64,000 bases of DNA, from positions 1 to 64,000 of the forward strand of contig JAFGDZ010000048.1 in NCBI GenBank assembly GCA_016931855.1. The letters are read 5' to 3'. The notes beneath the pieces are model-generated. The model searched no databases. It was not told the DNA's origin and worked only from the letters and a program-made list of their open reading frames with translations. This DNA comes from Bacteroidales bacterium. Its GTDB lineage: Bacteria; Bacteroidota; Bacteroidia; Bacteroidales; Tenuifilaceae. Numbering within the stretch: the first letter of the stretch is position 1; the number at the start of each line of letters is the position of its first letter. The translations under genes were made by a program, and so were the position numbers. This document shows positions 8,337 through 14,808 of the stretch, piece by piece.

Positions 8337-8350
8337 CAACTATAAAGTTG
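8337..8350 (+). promoter_or_regulatory. Palindromic operator, copy 2, overlapping the -33 element
   Basis: CAACTATAAAGTTG is a perfect inverted repeat (CAACT/AGTTG) around ATAA. Its last three bases form the TTG of the promoter that drives the toxin gene, so a bound repressor would block RNA polymerase directly. Confidence 0.65.
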
Positions 8351-8376
8351 TTTGTATGAAAAATGTACTATATTTG
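8348..8376 (+). promoter_or_regulatory. Promoter of the toxin-antitoxin operon
   Basis: TTG (8348-8350), an 18-base spacer and TATATTTG (8369-8376) match the Bacteroidota promoter (TTTG about 19 bases before TAnnTTTG). The toxin ATG follows 18 bases after the -7 box, giving a very short leader. Confidence 0.7.
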
Positions 8377-8393
8377 CAGCCCCGTATCTGTAT

Positions 8394-8741
8394 ATGAGTA
8401 AGGAAGCTGAGGTAGCCGCCTTTTTAATGGACTTCAAGGCGAAAATGAAGATTTGGGATGTGCTTTTTCGCGATGAGCGAGGTAAGAATACCCAAGCGCT
8501 GGTGGAGTTGGAGCTCCGACCTGTGGAACGGAAGGCCATACTTAATGCCCTAGATGCCAAGGACTACAGTGAAGGCCCCCTTGAGGAAAAACTGTATGGT
8601 GGTGCCGATATGTGGGTTTTTGGTAAGGTAGTAAAGAAGCGCGAAGTGTACATCAAAATTACAATGGGGGCAATGGGGTGCAGCGTTATTTGTATTTCCT
8701 TTCACTTGGCTCAACACAAAATGAGCTATCCTTTAAAGTAG
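8394..8741 (+). CDS. MqsR-like toxin of a type II toxin-antitoxin system
   Basis: A 115-residue protein. The C-terminal half (about 60-115) reads like the MqsR/RelE-fold core: DYSEGPLEE, ADMWVFGKVV, EVYIKITMG and ICISFHLA, matching the MqsR pattern of a tryptophan before the strand, VYLKIT, and a closing ISF strand. MqsR is a ribosome-independent mRNA interferase. The start is set at the ATG at 8394, because a TTG further upstream lies inside the promoter. The antitoxin gene follows after 6 bases in the same operon. The N-terminal 40 residues are longer than in E. coli MqsR. The family call rests on motif order only. Confidence 0.65.
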   Translation: MSKEAEVAAFLMDFKAKMKIWDVLFRDERGKNTQALVELELRPVERKAILNALDAKDYSEGPLEEKLYGGADMWVFGKVVKKREVYIKITMGAMGCSVICISFHLAQHKMSYPLK

Positions 8742-8747
8742 AACAGT

Positions 8748-9755
8748 ATGAAAAGCCCAATTACAGGTAAAGAAATGACATTGACCAGAGAGCGTAGGCC
8801 AATGGATTTCAGAAAGGAAGCATTCGAAGTTGTTTTTCATTTTTACAGATGTGAAGATACTGGCGAACAGTTTACCACCACGGAGCAGGACGAGGTAAAT
8901 ATGAACCAGGTTTATAATCAGTACCGCGATAAGTTTAACATTCCCTTTCCCGATGAAATAATCCGAATCAGGGAAATTTATGGGTTGTCGGCTGCTAAGA
9001 TGTCGGAGGTGCTGGGTTTTGGGATAAACAGTTACCGTCAGTACGAGGCAGGCGAAATGCCAAGTGTTGCTAACGCAAAGCTAATCCAAATGGCTGGTGA
9101 CCCCAAGCAATTCATTGAGATGTTAAAGCTATGTTCTACTCTCGATGGAAAAACCAAATCCAAGTACATTCATAAAGCACAGCAGTTGGCTGAAGAGAGG
9201 AAGCGCAATATTTTTAGTTTGAACTTTGAGGAGTACCTATTGGGCAATCGCTTGGCCGATATTTACTCTGGTTATAGAAATCCTAGCATGGAAAAGTTAA
9301 CCGAGATGGTGGTTTACTTCTCCCAGCAGCTTGAACCCTACAAAACCAAGATGAACAAGTTGCTATTCTATGCCGATTTTTTGATGTTTAAGCAAAGCTG
9401 CTTCTCCATAAGTGGGGCTCGCTACAAGGCAATTAATATGGGGCCTGTTCCCAATAATTTTCAGAGCTTATTTGAGTACATGGCAAACAATGGCGAGGTG
9501 GATATTCTCACAACAGAGTTCCCTGGAGGATACACCGGAGAGCAATTCAGTGCTAAGAAGGATAGGCCATTTAACCCCGATTTGTTTTCGGAAGTTGAAC
9601 TTAGCGTTTTACAGCGAGTTGCAACAGCATTTAAGCAGGTTAGCACCAACCACATTGTTGAGCTCAGCCATTTAGAGGAGGCGTGGAAGAGCAATGAAAA
9701 GAGCAAAGGGGTGATTAGTTACGAGTACGCCTTTGAGTTAAATCCGATTCTATAA
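8748..9755 (+). CDS. Antitoxin: MqsA-like N-terminus fused to a SocA/Panacea (DUF4065) domain
   Basis: A 335-residue fusion. Residues 1-65 resemble the MqsA/YgiT N-terminus, but only one of the expected four zinc cysteines remains (in YRCEDTG); the others are Ser/Thr (SPITG in place of CPVC). Residues about 66-125 are an Xre-type helix-turn-helix of the MqsA kind (IREIYGLSAAKMSEVLGFGINSYR then YEAGEMPS). After a linker, residues about 180-330 form a SocA-like/Panacea domain (KMNKLLFYADF, GARYKAINMGPVPNNF). Panacea domains neutralise many unrelated toxins, while MqsA binds MqsR and represses its own operon. The two palindromes upstream fit autoregulation by the helix-turn-helix. Confidence 0.78.
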   Translation: MKSPITGKEMTLTRERRPMDFRKEAFEVVFHFYRCEDTGEQFTTTEQDEVNMNQVYNQYRDKFNIPFPDEIIRIREIYGLSAAKMSEVLGFGINSYRQYEAGEMPSVANAKLIQMAGDPKQFIEMLKLCSTLDGKTKSKYIHKAQQLAEERKRNIFSLNFEEYLLGNRLADIYSGYRNPSMEKLTEMVVYFSQQLEPYKTKMNKLLFYADFLMFKQSCFSISGARYKAINMGPVPNNFQSLFEYMANNGEVDILTTEFPGGYTGEQFSAKKDRPFNPDLFSEVELSVLQRVATAFKQVSTNHIVELSHLEEAWKSNEKSKGVISYEYAFELNPIL

Positions 9756-9841
9756 GTTTTAAGCGAACAGCAAAGGATGAATGTGAAATCTTAACTTCAA
9801 CAAAACTCTTTACATCCCACCAAAAACTATAAACTAGTATT

Positions 9842-10486
9842 CTACACCCACTCCCAAACCCCTTCTATCGCCTTAATCTGCGTTACACCATCAATGGAGA
9901 ATGGCGTTTCGGCAGAGGGAGGGCAAAAGTGCAGGCAGGTTATGCCGGCCGCAAGGGCGGCGGTTATGCCGTTTCGGGAATCCTCAATGGCAAGGCAGCT
10001 ATTGGTGTGTGTGTTTAGCTGCCGGGCTGCTTTTAGGTAAATTTCAGGATTTGGCTTAGCTTCACTAACTTCTGAGCCTGTAACTATAGTGCTAAAAAGG
10101 TGTGTTAGTTTGAAGCGCTCAAGCACGGCCATTACCAGTTGCTTGGGCGACGATGAGGCCAGCCCCACCCTGTATCCTCTGCTTGCGAGTTCAGTAATTG
10201 TTTCCCTAACATTTGGGAATAGGCTTATTGCATTGCCGTGTAGCACTTCGTTAACCATAAGCGAATCCTTCTGCTCAACCAGTAGCGGAATATTAAGGTC
10301 TAGGTTGAATTGCTGCGCAATATCTATCCACATGGCTTGCGTTCCCGCACCAGAGTAGGTAAGGTGATGCTGGTGCGATACCTGTGCACCAACCGCTGTA
10401 AATAGCTGCTGCTCAATTAGCATGTGTAGTGGCTCGGAGTCAACAATAACGCCGTCCATATCGAATATGATGGAAGAAAATCTCAT
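9842..10486 (-). CDS. HAD-family phosphatase / beta-phosphoglucomutase-like hydrolase
   Basis: A 214-residue HAD subfamily IA protein. Motif I is DMDGVIVDSEP (nucleophile Asp near residue 9), a helical cap follows, motif II is the serine in GLASSS, motif III is the lysine in EAKPNPEIYLKAA, and motif IV is IEDSRNGITAALAAG. The family dephosphorylates or isomerises small sugar phosphates and related metabolites, and the substrate is not predictable. It is convergent with the antitoxin gene and divergent from the methionine operon. The start codon is 40 bases from the opposing -7 box of the riboswitch promoter. Confidence 0.9.
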   Translation of the reverse strand: MRFSSIIFDMDGVIVDSEPLHMLIEQQLFTAVGAQVSHQHHLTYSGAGTQAMWIDIAQQFNLDLNIPLLVEQKDSLMVNEVLHGNAISLFPNVRETITELASRGYRVGLASSSPKQLVMAVLERFKLTHLFSTIVTGSEVSEAKPNPEIYLKAARQLNTHTNSCLAIEDSRNGITAALAAGITCLHFCPPSAETPFSIDGVTQIKAIEGVWEWV

Positions 10487-10525
10487 TTTTTTGTAGTTAG
10501 GGGTAGCAAGATTAAAAAAAGCCCA

Positions 10526-10533
10526 TATATTTG
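10526..10533 (+). promoter_or_regulatory. -7 promoter box for the methionine operon leader
   Basis: TATATTTG matches TAnnTTTG exactly and sits about 40 bases upstream of the SAM riboswitch, which fits a transcript start near 10540. The -33 element is not clear. Confidence 0.55.
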
Positions 10534-10565
10534 CAACTCAATACGAACCCTTCTTATGAATGGTT

Positions 10566-10662
10566 TGATTATAAAGAAGAGCAGAGAGAACAGGCTCCGT
10601 GAAGCTCTAGCAACCTGCCACTAGGTGTGGTGCTAAAACCTGCCCAAAAGGGAGTTATAACC
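10566..10662 (+). ncRNA. SAM-I riboswitch (S-box)
   Basis: The segment has the S-box order of conserved pieces. A P1 strand TTATAA (10569-10574) pairs with TTATAA (10655-10660). Between them come GAAGAGCAGAGAGA, a GGCTCC...TGAAGCTC segment, the invariant TAGCAACCTG, and GGTGCTAAAACCTGCCC near the end. S-adenosylmethionine binding to this aptamer turns off methionine genes in many bacteria. Here it precedes the metY-metX-hom-metH-metF operon, which strongly supports the call. How it acts is not obvious, because no terminator stem abuts P1. Confidence 0.85.
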
Positions 10663-10677
10663 AAAAACCAAAAAGTC

Positions 10678-10779
10678 ATGAACAGCATTTGCAACGGTAC
10701 TACCAATTTACTACGCACGCCACTGGCGCTGTTTCGTGTATTCTATCCTGTTACCCGCTTAATGCCTCGAATGCGCTAG
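10678..10779 (+). CDS. Possible 33-residue leader peptide after the riboswitch
   Basis: An ATG at 10678, 15 bases after the riboswitch P1, opens a 33-codon frame ending in TAG. The peptide is basic and hydrophobic (LLRTPLALFRVFYPVTRL) and has no good ribosome-binding site. If real, it could couple SAM sensing to translation or mark an old gene start. It could also be chance. I do not recognise it. Confidence 0.25.
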   Translation: MNSICNGTTNLLRTPLALFRVFYPVTRLMPRMR

Positions 10780-10790
10780 CGCGCATCTAA

Positions 10791-10946
10791 CATCCCCCCA
10801 TAACCCCTAGTGGGATTGCTGTTGGCGCATGGTTTGCGTCCAATGGCGGAGTATATCTGCACATCACCGCCTTTTTTGTGGTTATTCTGCTATTAGTTAG
10901 CGCGTTGTGTTTACATGCGCCCAGGGAATTGCTACATCCATTTTAA
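10791..10946 (+). pseudogene. Possible remnant of a transporter C-terminus in the met leader
   Basis: The frame is open from 10791 to a TAA at 10944-10946 but has no start codon. It translates to a membrane-helix-like stretch (GIAVGAWFASNGG then ITAFFVVILLLVSALCL) ending HAPRELLHPF, like the last helix of an MFS transporter. It may be the leftover of a gene that once stood between the riboswitch and metY. Evidence is limited to hydropathy and motif feel. Confidence 0.3.
10845..10877 (+). terminator. Terminator-like hairpin inside the met leader
   Basis: GGCGG (10845-10849) pairs with CCGCC (10867-10871) around a 17-base loop, followed directly by six T. It lies about 180 bases after the SAM riboswitch and 145 bases before metY. 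It could attenuate the operon, or end a shorter leader RNA. Confidence 0.45.
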
Positions 10947-11022
10947 AAATTCTCTCAGTGCAGTAACAACTCTCTATCCCAGTAAAAATCAGTAGTTAAG
11001 TGTAATTTTTCAATCGATAAAA

Positions 11023-12294
11023 ATGTCAACAACACATAAATTTGATACCCTACAGGTACACGGTGGATTTACTCACGATTCGGCCACTGGCGCTGCGGTG
11101 CCACCCATTTACCAGTCATCGTCGTTTGTTTTTGATAGCTCAGAAACAGCTCAGAAACTTTTTGAACTTGATGCCCAAGGATATATCTACTCACGCTTAG
11201 GAAACCCCACGGTTGATGTGCTTGAGCAGCGCATAGCCCTGCTAGAGGGTGGCGTTGCTGCGCTGGCCGTTAGCTCAGGGCAATCGGCGCAGCTGCTTGC
11301 GCTGGCCACGTTGGCCGAGCGGGGGCACAACATCGTTTCGTCACCATTCCTTTACGGCGGTACGCACACGCTGTTTAAGGATTCGCTATCGCGATTTGGC
11401 ATTGAGGTTCGCTTTGCCAAGTCGGACCGCGCCGAGGATTTGGCTCCGCTTATCGATGCCAACACCCGCGCTATTTACGTAGAGACCATATCGAACCCAC
11501 ACTTCTCTGTGCCCGATATTGAAGCCATAGCCAAGCTTGGTAATGCCAATGGTATTCCGCTGGTGGTTGATAATACCTTTGGTGCAGCGGGCTACCTGTG
11601 CCGTCCCATAGCGCATGGAGCAGCCATTGTGGTTGAGTCGGCCACAAAGTGGATAGGCGGTCATGGAAACTCGCTGGGCGGCGTTATTGTTGATTCGGGC
11701 AACTTTAACTGGAGCAACGGTAAGTTCCCTAACATTGCCGGAGCAAGCCCATCGTACCACGGGCTCAACTTCTGGGAGAAGTTTGGTGCAGTAGCCTTTA
11801 TTGTTAAGGCTAGGGTTGAAGGGCTTCGCGATTTGGGGCCTTGCCTAAGCCCCTTTAATGCGTTCCTGCTGCTAAATGGCGTTGAAACGCTATCGCTGCG
11901 TGCCGAGCGTATATGCTCAAACGCGCTTGCCTTGGCGCAGTGGCTAAGTAATCATCCAAAGGTAAAAAGCGTTAACTATGCGGGGTTGCCCTCGCATCCC
12001 AACTACCAAACCGCGCAACGTTACCTAACCAATGGTTTTGGTGGTGTGCTATCGTTTGTGCCAAAGGGCGGGAGTGCGGCAGCCACAGCGTTTGTTGATG
12101 GTGTTAAGCTGGCTAAGCATTTGGCCAACGTGGGCGATGTGCGTACGCTGGTAATTCAGCCCTCGGCCACTACGCATCAGCAGCTCTCCGATGGCGACAA
12201 GCAGAGCGCCGGGGTTACCGAAGGGCTTATCCGCGTATCGGTGGGTATAGAAGCGCTGGAGGATATTATTAGAGACTTCGACGCTGCGCTTTAG
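11023..12294 (+). CDS. metY: O-acetylhomoserine aminocarboxypropyltransferase (homocysteine synthase)
   Basis: A 423-residue PLP enzyme of the Cys/Met metabolism family. It starts with FDTLQVHGGFTHDSATGA, has YSRLGNPTVDVLEQRIA, and carries the PLP-binding lysine in SATKWIGGHG (about K209). The length, and the long insertion and C-terminus, match MetY rather than MetB or MetC. It makes homocysteine from O-acetylhomoserine and sulfide in the cytosol. It is the first gene of the methionine operon, and the next gene makes its substrate. Regulation by the upstream SAM riboswitch is expected. Confidence 0.95.
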   Translation: MSTTHKFDTLQVHGGFTHDSATGAAVPPIYQSSSFVFDSSETAQKLFELDAQGYIYSRLGNPTVDVLEQRIALLEGGVAALAVSSGQSAQLLALATLAERGHNIVSSPFLYGGTHTLFKDSLSRFGIEVRFAKSDRAEDLAPLIDANTRAIYVETISNPHFSVPDIEAIAKLGNANGIPLVVDNTFGAAGYLCRPIAHGAAIVVESATKWIGGHGNSLGGVIVDSGNFNWSNGKFPNIAGASPSYHGLNFWEKFGAVAFIVKARVEGLRDLGPCLSPFNAFLLLNGVETLSLRAERICSNALALAQWLSNHPKVKSVNYAGLPSHPNYQTAQRYLTNGFGGVLSFVPKGGSAAATAFVDGVKLAKHLANVGDVRTLVIQPSATTHQQLSDGDKQSAGVTEGLIRVSVGIEALEDIIRDFDAAL

Positions 12295-12493
12295 AAACAC
12301 GGAGGCACAGAGCGCGCTGAGGGCACTGCTTTACGATGATGCGGTATTTGACTCTGACAGGGTTTTAAACCCTGTTAGAGGTTGTGCCTCTCCATCTACT
12401 TTTTGCGGATGATGCTATTTTAAGTACTGAAATTAAGAGTGTTCCAACCATTCTTTTAACTTTAAACGGTGTTTTCCGTGCCTCTGTGTTTAA
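12295..12493. repeat. Inverted-repeat-bounded insert between metY and metX
   Basis: The gap opens right after the metY stop with AAACACGGAGGCAC (12295-12308) and closes with the inverse GTGCCTCTGTGTTT (12478-12491), matching at 13 of 14 bases. Inside is a strong hairpin: ACAGGGTTT (12357-12365) and AAACCCTGT (12367-12375), extended to a 13-pair stem at 12353-12379. No gene is seen inside. It looks like a small palindromic repeat element dropped into the operon just before the metX start. Confidence 0.5.
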
Positions 12494-12512
12494 TCAAAAT
12501 CAACAAGAAAAG

Positions 12513-13577
12513 ATGAAGACTATCGATATCAATATTGGTTCAATAAATCTGGAGTGTGGTAAGGAGTTGCCAAACGTAACGGTGCGCTGTACCATAATTG
12601 GTAACTTTGAGCGTAACGCTTCGCGGGTGGTGTGGATTTGCCACGGGTTAACTGCCAACTCCAATCCATCGGAGTGGTGGCCCGAGGCCATTGGCACAGG
12701 GAAACTGTTCGACCCCGAGCACGTTGTGGTGGTAAGCACCAATGTGCTGGGCTCGTGCTACGGAACAACAGGGCCACAATCGGTTAATCCGGCAACGGGA
12801 AAGCCCTATTTGCTAGATTTTCCGCTTATCACCATTCGCGATATGGTAAAGGCCAATCAGGCCGTGAAGCAGAGTTTAGGTGTTGGGCAGCTATACATGC
12901 TGGTAGGTGCATCGCTAGGCGGATTTCAGGCGTTGGAGTGGGAGCTAATGTACCCCGGAACCGTTAGGTTCCTAGTGCCCATTGCTACCAGCGTAAAGGC
13001 ATCGCCTTGGGTTATTGCCTTTAACCAGTCGCAGCGCTTGGCGCTACTGGCCGACCCAACCTTTGATGGGGTGAACCCACAGGGAGGACAGCGCGGATTG
13101 GTTGCTGCACGCAGCATTGCGTTGCTAAGTTACAGGGGGAATCGCAGCTACGACCTTACGCAGGTTGATAACCGCGACCTTCTTAGCGGTTTCCGTGCCG
13201 AGACCTACCAAACCTATCAGGGCGAGAAGCTGGTAAAGCGCTTTGATGCCTACTCGTACCTAACCCTTTCGCGGGGAATTGATTCACAGAACGTGGGACG
13301 GGGCAGGGGCGATATTGCTCAGGTTATGGCGCAGATTAAGGCTCCAACGCTCTCCATTGGTATCGAGTCCGATATCCTATTCCCAACGCATGAGCAGAAG
13401 CAGATTGCTGCGCTTGTGCCCAATGCTACATACGCCGAGCTGCAGTCGGATTTTGGCCACGATGGCTTCCTGCTAGAGTATAAGCAGCTCGAGGATATTA
13501 TTGTACGCTTTTTAAATCATCACAACGAAAAATTAAATGGAAACCTCAATAGCTACCCTAAACCAGAAAAGTGTTAA
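12513..13577 (+). CDS. metX: Homoserine O-acetyltransferase
   Basis: A 354-residue alpha/beta hydrolase of the MetX family. Motifs are WICHGLTANSNPSEWW near residue 41-56, NVLGSCYGTTGP (about 78-88, the conserved NxxGxxxGxxxP stretch), nucleophile Ser134 in VGASLGGFQALEW, an aspartate in SIGIESDILFP and a histidine in SDFGHDGFL. It acetylates homoserine from acetyl-CoA and feeds MetY. The frame is open further upstream to 12384, but that stretch is the repeat element. The ATG at 12513 gives the family's N-terminus. Its end overlaps the start of hom by 41 bases. Confidence 0.93.
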   Translation: MKTIDINIGSINLECGKELPNVTVRCTIIGNFERNASRVVWICHGLTANSNPSEWWPEAIGTGKLFDPEHVVVVSTNVLGSCYGTTGPQSVNPATGKPYLLDFPLITIRDMVKANQAVKQSLGVGQLYMLVGASLGGFQALEWELMYPGTVRFLVPIATSVKASPWVIAFNQSQRLALLADPTFDGVNPQGGQRGLVAARSIALLSYRGNRSYDLTQVDNRDLLSGFRAETYQTYQGEKLVKRFDAYSYLTLSRGIDSQNVGRGRGDIAQVMAQIKAPTLSIGIESDILFPTHEQKQIAALVPNATYAELQSDFGHDGFLLEYKQLEDIIVRFLNHHNEKLNGNLNSYPKPEKC

Positions 13578-14808
13578 CACACCTAGTGTTTCAGAAACTC
13601 AAGTAATTGGCCTATTCGGATTTGGAACCGTTGGACGCGGTTTGTACCACGTGCTTGAGCAATCGCCAACCACAAAGGCGCGCATAAAGCGCGTGTGCAT
13701 AAAGAATAGTGAGAAGGAGCGCGATTTACCCCAGTCGCTATTCACCACCGATGCGCAATCGCTTCTTGCCGACGAGGAGATAAACCTTATTGTGGAGCTC
13801 ATTGATAATGCTACCGATGCTTACCATATAGTAAAATCGGCTCTGTTGGCGGGCAAAAGCGTGGTATCTGGAAACAAAACCATGCTTGCGCATCACCTTG
13901 AGGAGCTTATTGCGCTACAGCAGGAAACAGGAGCGGCGCTACTTTACGATGCATCGGCATGTGGCAGCATTCCTGTAATTAGAAACCTGGAGGAGTACTA
14001 CGATAACGATTTGCTACTCTCCATAAAAGGGATTCTAAATGGCTCAACCAACTACATCCTATCGCGCATTTTTACCGATGGGCAGAACTACTCCGATGCG
14101 CTTAAGCGTGCGCAGGAGCTGGGCTTTGCCGAGAGTAACCCATCGTTTGATGTGGAAGGGCTCGATGCGCTGTACAAACTCATCATCCTAACCGTTCATG
14201 GTTTTGGGACCTATGTGCATCCGCAGCAGGCGTTTAACTATGGCATATCCAACCTTGGGCAGCCCGATATCCGCTATGCGCGCGAAAAGGGTTTGAAGCT
14301 AAAGCTGGTTGCCACCCTTGCCAAGCTTAATAAGGAGCGCTTTACCCTGTTTGTAATGCCAACCTTTGTTAAGCCCGATGAGTATATATACAACGTTGAG
14401 GAAGAGTACAACGGAGTGGTTATTGAGGGGGCGTTTTACGAGAAGCAGTTCATGTTTGGTAAGGGCGCAGGTGGCTTCCCTACGGGTTCGGCGGTACTTA
14501 GCGATATCACTGCTCGTTTCCACGATTATAGGTACGAGTATAAGAAGCGCAGCTACTTTAGCCCACTGGCCTACACCACAAACGTGCTGGTTGAGGTTTA
14601 CTTACGTTACACCAGCCCTGTTGATTTGGATTTGTTTGGATTTACTGAGATAAGCGAGAAGTACTCAAGCCGAGAGTATTCTTGGGTGATAGGTAAGCTA
14701 AGGCTATCATCGCTAATAAGCATTAAGGAGCTTCTTCCAAAGCTAAACGTATTCCTTGCCTTTACTGGAAATGTAGAGCCTAACGGAACGGGAGGAAATA
14801 ATGAGTAA
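13537..14808 (+). CDS. hom: Homoserine dehydrogenase
   Basis: A 423-residue protein with the NAD(P)-binding motif GFGTVGRG at residues 28-35, NKTMLAHH, and the catalytic-domain stretch KGILNGSTNYILSRI. Also present is AQELGFAESNPSFDVEGLDALYK, where the conserved Glu/Asp residues bind homoserine. It reduces aspartate semialdehyde to homoserine. It is monofunctional, with no aspartokinase domain fused. The frame begins 41 bases inside metX; no later ATG precedes the nucleotide-binding motif, so this start is well supported. It overlaps metH by 8 bases, pointing to translational coupling. Confidence 0.93.
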   Translation: METSIATLNQKSVNTPSVSETQVIGLFGFGTVGRGLYHVLEQSPTTKARIKRVCIKNSEKERDLPQSLFTTDAQSLLADEEINLIVELIDNATDAYHIVKSALLAGKSVVSGNKTMLAHHLEELIALQQETGAALLYDASACGSIPVIRNLEEYYDNDLLLSIKGILNGSTNYILSRIFTDGQNYSDALKRAQELGFAESNPSFDVEGLDALYKLIILTVHGFGTYVHPQQAFNYGISNLGQPDIRYAREKGLKLKLVATLAKLNKERFTLFVMPTFVKPDEYIYNVEEEYNGVVIEGAFYEKQFMFGKGAGGFPTGSAVLSDITARFHDYRYEYKKRSYFSPLAYTTNVLVEVYLRYTSPVDLDLFGFTEISEKYSSREYSWVIGKLRLSSLISIKELLPKLNVFLAFTGNVEPNGTGGNNE

